A stretch of 64,000 nucleotides of DNA. It comes from Eleusine coracana subsp. coracana (taxonomy: Eukaryota; Streptophyta; Magnoliopsida; Poales; Poaceae). The stretch is taken from NCBI GenBank assembly GCA_032690845.1, contig CM064434.1, forward strand, positions 36,374,342 to 36,438,341, read 5' to 3'. The position numbers were made by a program, and so were the translations under genes. Positions 55,505-64,000 of this stretch are shown piece after piece. Under the pieces are notes generated by a model. It worked only from the letters and a program-made list of their open reading frames with translations, did no database searches and was not told where the DNA came from. The first letter of the stretch is position 1. The number at the start of each line of letters is the position of its first letter.

Positions 55505-55511
55505 CTTTTTT

Positions 55512-55592
55512 TAGGTCTATCCTCATTCTCACTATCCTTAGTCTTATGTCTATCCTCACGCTCACTATCCTTAGTCTTATGTCTATCCTAGC
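55512..55592 (+). repeat. 33-bp tandem repeat
   Basis: About two and a half copies of TTAGTCTTATGTCTATCCTC + ACGCTCACTATCC, directly beside element A's target site. Confidence 0.85.
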
Positions 55593-55744
55593 CCTACGGA
55601 TACGGAAGGCAATCATATTTGTACCTATCTTTCGCAGTCAGTAGCTACCGAGTCTTATCTATCCACTCGAGTAGGTGCGATTGAACCGAAAGGAAACCGA
55701 GCTCTCCATTCTTGGTAAGTGGTCTATGAACCGATGAAAGATAA

Positions 55745-56270
55745 TCTAAAAGACACTAAGAAATAGTGGTTTTGTCAACAATAATTTTAAGTGCTCTCGT
55801 CTCTAATGCACAATGAGTGTTTAACAATTATGTTTATTTTTTTATCTCAATACACAAAATACATTGAAATTTGAATTATTGCACAAACATTCAATTTTGT
55901 AATCTCTATCATTAAAAAAAAGAGTCATATTTGTTATAAAAAAAAGAGACATATTTTTTGTTGTTGTTGTCATGGCTTCCTCGATAAATTAAATATTAAA
56001 AATAATAAGTAAATAATGTTATCAATTGGAAAAAAACTAGCTTTGTTTCTTAATGATAGAGAATGTAACAATTTATGTTTGTGTAAAGATTCAAATTTTA
56101 ATGTGTTTAGTGCATTGAGATAAAAAAAAAGTTGGAAATAATTGTTAAACAGAAATAGTAGTGTGCCATAGATGAGAGCAATAAAAATCATAGTGCGTCT
56201 TAGACAAAAACATGATTGTGAGTATGTTTTTTATGAAACCATCACTTCTCAGTCTCTCAGACAAATCTCC
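55745..56270. mobile_element. long inverted-repeat (foldback/MULE-like) element
   Basis: The left arm (about 55745-55925) and the reverse complement of the right arm (about 56040-56270) align over some 180-200 bases. Shared words include GTTTAACAATTAT, TTTTTTATCTCAAT, ACAAACAT and CTCTATCATTAA. Short AT-rich centre and no ORF. Precise ends and target duplication were not resolved. The 56271-56388 stretch has nothing recognisable. Confidence 0.65.
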
Positions 56271-56388
56271 ATTAGATTAATTATAACATCAACAAATTCT
56301 ATAATGTACCCAATGTGTGGCTCTTAGATTATCTTTACTACATTGTTTTTCAATGCTTTTTGTTATTCTTAACCAAATTGCTTGTTTT

Positions 56389-56454
56389 CAAATGCTTACC
56401 CTTCCATTACCAAAGTATAATCAAATGCTTACCGTTCCATTACCAAAGTATAAT
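56389..56454 (+). repeat. two tandem 33-bp units
   Basis: CAAATGCTTACC(C/G)TTCCAT... twice, differing at one base, so the duplication is recent. Confidence 0.9.
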
Positions 56455-56559
56455 GGAATTTATACCATACATCATATTTCTTGGGTGCATGACATAAATT
56501 TTGTTGACTGTATTGTACTAGTTTTGGGAAACAACGGTGAACTTGTAGTAGTGGCTCCT

Positions 56560-56900
56560 GTGTGGTGAAGTGGACCAGGACCACTTGAGAAGGGATCCGT
56601 AGTCTAAATCATCTCGTAATAAGTCAAAAGGTTTGACTTAATATATCAAGTGCAAGAACAAGGCGAGTAAACAAAGGCGGTGTGAATCGTCATCACCGCT
56701 ACATATACATATGTAAAGACGGTTGAAATTATCAACTGCCACTATAAATATATGGCTTTTGTAGGAGCAGTTGGTAAAATAGCCAACTGCTATAAAGCTT
56801 TTTATAGCAGTGGCCCACTTTCAAGCGCGCCACTACGGCTTTTTGGAAATGCCATTCTAGTGACCTTTTGTGGTAGTTAGAAGAATAGAAATCTAGGCCA
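56560..56900. repeat. subterminal-like inverted words of a DNA transposon
   Basis: Repeated short words in both orientations (GCAGTTGG / CCAACTGC, GCCACTA / TAGTGGC-like, TTATAGCAGTGG) resemble a CACTA-type subterminal region. No terminal motif was confirmed. 56900-57600 holds no gene I can support. Confidence 0.35.
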
Positions 56901-57600
56901 AAAAAATTTTGGCTCATATGTTGGGGTCGTCGGCATAATTCAAATGGCCAGTCCTGCCATTCTAATCTGTCTAAAAAGAAAGCCACGGTCTATTTCTTGT
57001 ATATATCACAAATTATTCATCCAAATCCTCACATACCCTTCACACAACATCATATAGAGTGTTCATGTTGCACTGCGGTCTTGGACTATTGTCATCCCAG
57101 TTTTTGTACTTCATACCCCTCACACTGCATGAAATGATGTTTTATTTCTTCTAGTTATAGTTTTATTTGTCCTAGTTGTTCAAGCTAATATAAGGAACAT
57201 ATTTTCATAGGGATCTATGCCCAACAGCTTATCACGGGACATTATTGCAGGTGTGCAATCACCCAGATCATTTGAACCATGGGCCCAACTGAATGTACAT
57301 GTAGTACTTAGCCTTCTTACTCTGCTCAACAGGCCAAGCTCAATGACTGAAGCATTTTTTAGTTAAGTGCCAACAGCCCAAAGACTGCATCATCCTTGAA
57401 TATTTCAAGTTATGTTACTGTTCACAGTTATTAAATACCAATTCTAACCATCCATATAGCCACATATAAGGGAAGACATAGCATTTCATACGCGCATGTT
57501 AGCTAGGAATAACAAGATTCCACTTGTCCTTGGAGATTTATGTGCATGCAGAAAATATATATAAAGGGAGTGGAGAAATGGAGCAAGATCCATGAAATAA

Positions 57601-59057
57601 CATTCCAACCAATAGGAGAGCACCAGCCAGACTCCCCATGGATCAATGACATGGCTGCATAGGATTCCTTCAAAGAACACCGACCTACTTGTCAGTCACA
57701 TCAAGAAAGCTCAGGACGATCAAGCCCAACTCCAGGTCAGGCGACCGGGCCTTCTGGTCAGCCAACCAGGTCTTGAGGCCTTATCGGTCGGGCTTCCACA
57801 TGTCACCTCCTCAACCCTTTGGCAACGTCTGTGCATGGTGGTTCTGGGGCAGTTACTCCTCAGTACCGACTTGTGAACCCTATAAATAGAGGGGGAGAGC
57901 TCCACTCCAACACACACACCAAAAAGTATTGTCCTCTCTTGCATTTAGTTGTAGTTCCAAGGCTCTAGTAGAATTAGGATTAGAATAGAGCTACTCTATA
58001 GTTCCTCGGTCTTTGAAGAATTTGGTATGACTCTTGTATCTTATTCTCTTTGTAAGACTTTATTCTATTTAGTGATATTACTCTTTCCATATAGTGTTGC
58101 TTTAATTAAGCGTTCCTTGTCTCGTTGTGGATCCTTAGCATGCTTATGTGATAGAGTAATTATAGCCTTGCTATATAGTTATGATTGGGAAAGGCATTTC
58201 TTGTTTGGTTGCATGTCTCATTCATATGCATGTTTATTATTATGTCATCATGATAGTGATGTATTCTTACTATACTATTATGATCATCATATACCTGCAC
58301 ATTAGAATGCTTATATAATATCTATGTACATATTTTGGTTGATTGCTTTATGTCCAAGCATAGATCATCATTTGCTATTTTAGTGAATGATTTAGCTATA
58401 GACTCTAGATAAAGAAGGATGTTCTTGCGCAAGGCTAAAGTAGTATTTGATAGCGTTGACATGGTGTCTAGGCTAGAGGTTACCTTTGATTGCTGCACAT
58501 TCTACAGTAGTAGAGGTAGACGGTAGTTAGTGACAACCCTATCCGCCTTTAATAATCCTCCCTGTTTGGATATGTAGTAGAGTTATAAGCGGGAGTCACC
58601 TAGCATACCAGGGGTAAGCTCGTACCCGAATTGCTTGAGTACATAAGTGTTGACGTTAGTCATGTATGTGTATGTGTAGATGAATGCTATACAACTATAT
58701 AGAAGCACACTAAGAACTTAGCTCTTTTCTTTGTTCTTTCTCCACTTGCCTTAGGATGTATAATAGAGTGGAATCTTCTGTGTGCCACACTACCCCTGCA
58801 TATTATCCTTAACCCTGCTAGGACATTGGTCTATCTTTACGATATGATTATGGACACATTAATTCTCTTATATCACCGCCTTCCCTTGGGAGAACTATAA
58901 ATGACAACCATTGGATTACTCCAACGTTGAAATGCTACAACGGTATTATTTGTGTGCTTGCGAATGTTACCTAATTGACACTAAGGTACCTAAATAGATT
59001 ATTTCTGACACCATTGTCACAGGTGATTTATCTAGTGTGACTTAGCAAACATCAACA
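57601..59057 (+). repeat. element G: Athila-like LTR (3' part; start not resolved)
   Basis: A CCCTATAAATAGAGGGGGA box at 57881-57888 is nearly identical in context to element D's promoter. Poly-T-rich transcribed sequence follows, and the LTR ends ...AAACATCAACA at 59057, eight bases before a primer site. LTR sequence upstream of 57601 is likely but undefined. ORFs here are not convincing. Confidence 0.6.
57881..57888 (+). promoter_or_regulatory. TATA box of element G LTR
   Basis: TATAAATA followed by GAGGGGGAG, as in both LTRs of element D. Confidence 0.65.
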
Positions 59058-59282
59058 AACATTTCTGGTGCCGTTGTTGGGGATAAAAATATTTCTAGTA
59101 CAACATTAAGAAATGTCAACAAGCATTCTGGCGCTGTTGTGGGGGATAGTAATATTTCTTGTACAATATTAAGAAATGTCAATAAGCATTTCTGGCACCA
59201 TTGCTAGGGATGGTAATATTTCTAGTACGATGTTAAGAAATGTCAACAAGCATTTCTGGCACCGTTACAGGGGAAGGCACTA
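59058..59282 (+). repeat. four tandem copies of an LTR-end/primer-site junction
   Basis: Primer-site-like sequences TGGTGCCGTTGTTGGGGA, TGGCGCTGTTGTGGGGGA, TGGCACCATTGCTAGGGA and TGGCACCGTTACAGGGGA start at 59066, 59129, 59193 and 59257. The spacing is 63, 64 and 64 bases. Each later unit also contains AAATGTCAACAAGCATT, a copy of the LTR end plus spacer. All are variants of the tRNA-Asp-type site. Confidence 0.85.
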
Positions 59283-59343
59283 ATTAAGAGATTACAAATG
59301 TTCTTAGTTATATTTGTAATTGGTAGCCATTGCTCTAGCAGGA

Positions 59344-59655
59344 TTACCCTTGCTTTGTTTTCTTTTCGTTTGGGTGAAGATAGGGTAGTGCTCGACTGGC
59401 TCCTGCATGCTGTAGAACTTCATGACGAATCCTGAATCGATCTTGAGAAGGTCCCACATAGCTGAACCAGTCATCATCACACCACTTCAAGCTGGTGTGA
59501 AATGGAGCTAACCACATTTTCTTCTCTGAGATCTGATGCCACATCATTGAGCTGAACATAATGGAGAAAACTCCCGTCTGCTGGACTTTAAGCTGGCGAA
59601 CCCTCACCGGGAGGATACAAACTGTAACGTCCCGCCCGTTCAAGGTTAGGCCCAC
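59344..59655 (-). CDS. hypothetical ORF, 103 codons
   Basis: Open minus frame with KMWLAPFHTSLKWCDDDWFS and RFRIRHEVLQHAG. It lies between the element G leader and the element E LTR. The composition looks protein-like, but I recognise no family. It may be part of G's interior or older captured sequence. Confidence 0.25.
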   Translation of the reverse strand: MGLTLNGRDVTVCILPVRVRQLKVQQTGVFSIMFSSMMWHQISEKKMWLAPFHTSLKWCDDDWFSYVGPSQDRFRIRHEVLQHAGASRALPYLHPNEKKTKQG

Positions 59656-59731
59656 TTACACCTGGCATCTCTCTAGAACCTCAAGACTATCCTCACATAC
59701 CAACACATGTCTTTTCTACGCACTTTGTCCT

Positions 59732-60180
59732 TGTCGATGATACAAACCATCGGGGTACCTCATAGATAAGGGAAGTAGAGATAGACTCCTACTAGGATAA
59801 GAACAGTAGACCGACTAGGACTCCACCATGTAACCCTGTCCCCCCAAATATATAAGGAGGGGCAGGGGTCCTCCTCAAGGGGGGAGGTCGACAATTAGAC
59901 TAGGATAGCATTAGACAATAGAGCTCATAGGGCGATATTAGACACAACTAGATATCACCGTCTAGGTCTACCCTTCTTGTCTAGCTCTATGACCTAGACA
60001 TATCAATACAAATATCACAAAACACAGGACGTAGGGTTATTATCCTTCGGGAGGCCCAAACCTGTATAAATCGGTGTCTTGTGTTACCATCGTCTCTCGA
60101 TCCCGCGCATACCCTGATCCTTCATATAAATCCTCATAGATAAACTACCCTATGTCTATTACCGAGATTAAGTCTCGATA
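59732..60180 (+). repeat. element E: Tat-type 5' LTR
   Basis: TGTCGATGATACAAACC...AAGTCTCGATA, about 449 bp. It contains ACACAGGACGTAGGG, CTTCGGGAGGCCC and CCTGTATAAATCGG, the same core as the LTRs of A and B but in plus orientation. It ends in TA, as does element B's inner LTR end. Its 3' partner is outside the window. Confidence 0.75.
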
Positions 60181-61491
60181 GTTGGCACGCCAGGTAGGGG
60201 AAGCGCGATGGTCGGCTCGTCGAGATCGGTGGTTTCAATCTACTACTTCAAGGTTTCATCGCAAGCAGACAGGCGTTGAAGTGCACGAGTCGGCACGTTT
60301 TTGAAAGATTTCTTCTTCGAGATTTAATCGCGAGCACACTAATGTTGAAACATCGTGTCATCGCACAAATCATCACATATTCATCAAGACGGCGCCCAAC
60401 AAACTAACAAAGACACCTTCAACAAGGACAACCGCTATTCGGCGACATTATCCATTACGATGATGCTTCCGACAACTCGATGCTTCGGCGGATTCCAACG
60501 AATTGGCGGCATCGCTGCGACTCAACGGTTCGACGGCTCACGGCCACATGTACATGCCCAGGGGCGACATCACCTCGACTTGACCACTCGGTGACGTCGC
60601 TGCAATATGATGACTCAGCAACATTGCTACACTACTCGGTGACTCCATCAATGACTTGGCAGTTTGGGTTTTCACCCACTCGGGTAATCGACAGCGCCTT
60701 CGACTACTTGAATAGTTTGATGTGTTGGTAAACCACTCGGCGATCCAGCTACTTGGCGACACAAGCCAACCACTCTAAGCTTCGATGTCCCGGTGATATG
60801 ATGGCTCGATTTTGACGTTCAACCACTTGCCAACCGCATCAGCATGCTCGGGGGCTCCTCTTTAACTCGCCGAATAACAAAGCTAAGTATCTTTATACTT
60901 TCTCGATTTACTTTTGAGATTTTGGACTATGTCCTTCGTAAATATTTTTCCCACGACCATTTATCTCTGTTTGCTAAGCAGAAGGTAGTATGTTTTTTTA
61001 TGAGTAAAGTTGGGCTTTTTAAATTAGTGCTCTTATTTGTGACTTTATTCATCTTTTTATTGCCTCGGTTCTTTAATCCTTCGCATTAAACAATTGAGCC
61101 AGGGGGCTATTTGTGTGTATATACACGTGTTCTCCCACTTTTTTGTGAATCTAGCAGTACACATGTCAGTCGGTGACCTTTCAGTAGTGCTTCAGCCCTG
61201 ACACCATATGACCCATGTCGTCTGTTCTAGTTTTACCTCTTTTTTGGCTTCTGCCTCGACCGATACATTGCATTTTATTTGTGATTTAGTCTTATTTTTG
61301 GTCTTATGCCGATAAGCAACTAAGGCATAAAACTTTTTTGCTACGCAACAGACTGCCACTACAATAAACCTAGAGCCAAAGTTGCGAGACGTCATGTGTC
61401 GACTAGTTCTGATTGCTACGCAAGAGTAAATTATGACTGATATTGTTACGGTAGACCGAGCTTCGATCTCTTTATATTTTGTCCTAAGTGA
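60181..61491 (+). mobile_element. element E internal region, reduced
   Basis: It starts with a primer site TGGCACGCCAGGTAGGGG (60183-60200). The following 1.1 kb has ACTCGG/CGACT-rich repeats but no recognisable gag core or pol. By 61345 it is already homologous, in reverse complement relative to A, to the region between antisense gene and pol of A. Element E is therefore a deleted or non-autonomous Tat derivative. It is cut at 61491 by element F. Confidence 0.6.
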
Positions 61492-62210
61492 TGTGGACAA
61501 GGGTTCCCGATCTTTCGAAAGGTTCTGGATACGTTGATTTGGTCGGAGGCGACACACAAATCGATCCGGTTTCAGAACAGCACGTTCTAAACCCCGCAAT
61601 CGCAGCACGACGTCTCCTCTAGTTATCAACGCTCCTAAAATGATTGACCTCACCGAGAAGGCTAATTTCTGCTTGCGAATCAATAACACAAGCAAGAACA
61701 AAGAAGAAGGCAACACAATTGCAGATGTATTATGAATCTCACGAAGTTGGGGTCTCACAAACCATGATGACAGCGAAACTGTTATGAACAGAATAATCTA
61801 AGCAAAACCCAAACCCTAATGGTACGGTGGTGGCTGTATATGAAGACCCTAGGGTCATGCAAGACCCTCTGGACGCACCCCTAATTGGGATCAACTAGAT
61901 ACAAAGCCCAAAGGCCAAAAATAGGCGATGCAGTACCGAAACAGATTCTGGACCCTCTCTTGTTTCGACGATTCCCGTTGACTCTGGATGAATTTTGATA
62001 TGAGACCGGCAGCATTGGAAAGGTCTTCTTCTTTTCTTTCCGTGCATATGTAGAACGTCCAAATCCGAGTCCGTATGCGTCCTGGGCATCCGTTTTAGTG
62101 CAGACTGGTCCTTAACCCCGAAACGATCTCGAAGTCGGTTTTGGATGGGCCTCCACCTTGGCTTCCACGTCCTTGCTGGTCCTCCACGTCTCCAAGTCCT
62201 TCTCCCATCA
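61492..62210 (-). repeat. element F 3' LTR
   Basis: Plus strand TGTGGACAAGGG...TTCTCCCATCA, about 719 bp. The purine-rich CCATGGAGAGGACCAGGAGA (minus strand, 62211-62230) is a fitting polypurine tract. Pol coding extends into it as far as 62095. Confidence 0.65.
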
Positions 62211-64000
62211 TCTCCTGGTCCTCTCCATGGTTCCTAATTATAATATAATCATTAGGTAGCAAACCATTCTCAAAAGTGACATATAATAAAGAACGTAGGA
62301 ACAAGCTCACCTCTAAATTTAGTCGTCGTGCACGAGCTCTAGTCATTGGACCTTGCAAGTCCAGAATTGGAGGAGTGTTGCATGTATCCGTAGGAGTGAT
62401 GTCCTCTTCATCCTCCCCCTCTTGAAGTGGAGTCGTCCTCGACTCAAGCTCATTCTCTTCTCCCAAGTATGGTTTCAAATCTGAAATGTTAAAAGTAGGA
62501 CTAACCCCGAACTCGGGAGGCAACTCAAGTTTGTATGCATTATCATTAATCTTCTCAATTATTTTGAAAGGACCATCAGCTCTAGGCATTAATTTAGACT
62601 TTCTCAAATCTGGAAATCTATCCTTCCTTAAGTGTAACCATACTAAATCTCCTACATCAAGTTTTACTTCTTTTCTACCTTTACTACCAGCAATTTTATA
62701 CTTGTCATTCATCTTTTCAATGCTAAGTCTAGTGGTCTCATGCATTTTCAAAATAAATTCAGCACGTTCCTTAGCATCAACATGAACTCTCTCATGAATA
62801 GGTAGAGGAAGTATATCAAGTGGAGTATGGGGATCAAAACCATACACTACCTTGAAAGGACTTACCTTGTTAGTAGAATGTGTTGCCCGATTATATGCAA
62901 TCTCAACATGAGGCAAACATTCTTCCCATTGCTTCAAATTTTTCTTCAAAATAGCTCTCAACATAATACCCAAAGCGCGGTTCACCACCTCAGTTTGTCC
63001 ATCAGTTTGTGGGTGACAAGTTGTAGAAAACAACAACTTTGTACCCAACTTATTCCAAAGCGTGCGCCAAAAGTGACTCAAGAATTTTGCATCACGATCT
63101 GAAACAATAGTAGAAGGCATACCATGCAAACGTACAATTTCTTTGAAAAAAAGATCAGCAATATAACTAGCATCATCAATCTTATGACATGGTATAAAGT
63201 GCGCCATCTTAGAAAATCTATCCACAACAACAAAAATACTATCACTCCCCCTCTTAGTCCTAGACAGTCCTAAAACAAAGTCCATAGAAATATCCGCCCA
63301 AGGAATAGAAGGAACAGGAAGTGGCATGTATAAACCATGTGGATTCAAGCGAGACTTAGCTTTTTGACATGTAGTGCAGCGAGCAACAACGCGTTCAACA
63401 TCTTTCCTCATCCTTGGCCAAAAGAAGTGTGTGGCCAAAATATCCTCCGTCTTCTTGGCACCAAAATGACCCATCAATCCACCTCCATGCGCCTCCTGTA
63501 ACAACAAAAGACGAACGGAACCAACTGGAATGCATAAGCGGTTAGCTCTAAACAAGAATCCATCATTCAACACAAATTTATTTCATGCACGACCTTCTTT
63601 ACAATGCAGCAATACATCCTTAAAATCAACATCAGCAGCATATTGTTCTTTAATTGCCTCAAGTCCAAAAATTCTACAATCAAGTTGAGACAATAAAGTA
63701 TAGCGCCTAGATAAAGCATCAGCGATCATATTATCCTTCCCTTTCTTATGTTTAATAATGTAAGGAAAAGACTCAATAAACTCAATCCATTTAGCATGTC
63801 TACGGTTCAAATTACATTGAGAACGAATATACTTAAGTGGTTCATGATCAGAATGAATAACAAATTCTTTGGGCAACAAATAATGACGCCATGTCTCTAA
63901 GCAACATACAAGTGCATACAATTCCTTATCATACGTGGAGTAATTCAAAACAGGCCCAGTAATTTTCTCACTAAAGTATGCAACAGGTTTACTATCTTGC
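62095..64000 (-). pseudogene. element F pol: RNase H and integrase with CR-type C-terminus, one stop
   Basis: The frame is open from the window edge except for one TGA at 63583-63585. RNase H: NYSTYDKELYALVCCLETWR, FVIHSDHEPLKY, DNMIADALSRR. Integrase: H-H-C-C finger (HGGGLMGHFGAKKTEDILAT ... CTTCQKAK), catalytic D-D-E in DISMDFVLGL, IVSDRDAKF and TDGQTEVVNR. The C-terminus reads GPFKIIEKINDNAYKLELP, VSPTFNISDLKPYLGEENEL and RARARRLN, as in CRM/CRR elements. The last 40 or so codons lie in the LTR and end LRTSLH at 62095. RT is outside the window. It is the least damaged pol here. With one stop it could be a young copy. Confidence 0.9.

Larger units (their letters stand above)
61492..64000 (-). 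mobile_element. element F: CRM-like Ty3/gypsy chromovirus, 3' half
   Basis: The 3' LTR (61492-62210) and the RNase H-integrase part of pol are present. The element continues past base 64000. Integrase and C-terminal features place it in the CRM/CRR group, many of whose members target centromeres. AGTGA at 61487-61491 would be one copy of the target duplication. Confidence 0.85.

Noticed and set aside
62486..63102. Plus-strand ORFs of 91-99 codons
   Set aside because: They are opposite the clear CRM integrase frame and have no domain features.
61492..64000. Centromere location inferred from the CRM-like element
   Set aside because: No satellite array is visible in the window, and some CRM-like subgroups are not centromeric.

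Overview
This window looks like transposon-rich, probably heterochromatic DNA from a grass (Poaceae) nuclear genome. The evidence is the set of element families: a CRM-type chromovirus, Tat-lineage gypsy elements with two RNase H domains and an antisense 'gypsy-type transposon' (PF04195-like) gene, a long-LTR Tekay/Del-like gypsy, Athila-like elements with a tRNA-Asp-type primer site, CACTA transposase fragments, and a GRF zinc-finger gene of the kind common in grass CACTA-rich regions. The species cannot be told. No clear single-copy host gene is visible. The best intact non-transposon-like model is a small two-exon gene at 9306-9957 (minus).

Layout. 1-2359: the 5' end of a minus-strand Ty1/copia element (gag, primer site, 1.6 kb LTR with a 21-bp phased motif). 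2360-13051: a mosaic of decayed DNA-transposon and captured-gene material. It holds the C-terminal half of a CACTA TNP2, a GRF zinc-finger pseudogene, a WRN-type 3'-5' exonuclease pseudogene, a nested MITE cluster, a zf-XS (SGS3-type) fragment, the two-exon gene, a further MITE, a DUF295-like pseudogene and subterminal repeats. A 3' UTR-like block recurs three times. 13052-16936: a solo LTR with perfect AAAGT target duplications. 16937-18442: the TNP2 N-terminal region and right end of a second CACTA element.

18937-55504: a four-level nest of LTR retrotransposons, each bounded by a perfect 5-bp target-site duplication. A (Tat gypsy, minus, 18937-55504, CTTTT) contains D (Athila-like, plus, 22795-48205, CTCTT). 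D's 5' LTR contains C (Tekay/Del-like, plus, 23260-41099, GAAGG). C's 5' LTR contains B (Tat gypsy, minus, 26567-34247, ACTAT). The order of insertion is therefore A, D, C, B. A and B carry gag, protease, RT, RNase H, a second RNase H and integrase on the minus strand, plus an antisense gene beyond pol. C keeps only an accessory ORF, gag and protease. D keeps only a gag with two gag-like domains. C and D are therefore probably non-autonomous.

55505-64000: short tandem repeats, a long inverted repeat, subterminal-like sequence, an Athila-like LTR (G) followed by four tandem copies of its LTR/primer-site junction, a third Tat LTR (E) with a reduced internal region, and a CRM-like element (F, minus). 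F's RNase H-integrase frame is nearly intact, runs off the window and extends into its own LTR.

A theme across the window is premature TAG codons where related copies have Gln (CAG) or Trp (TGG). This is what deamination of CHG-methylated cytosine would give in silenced repeats.
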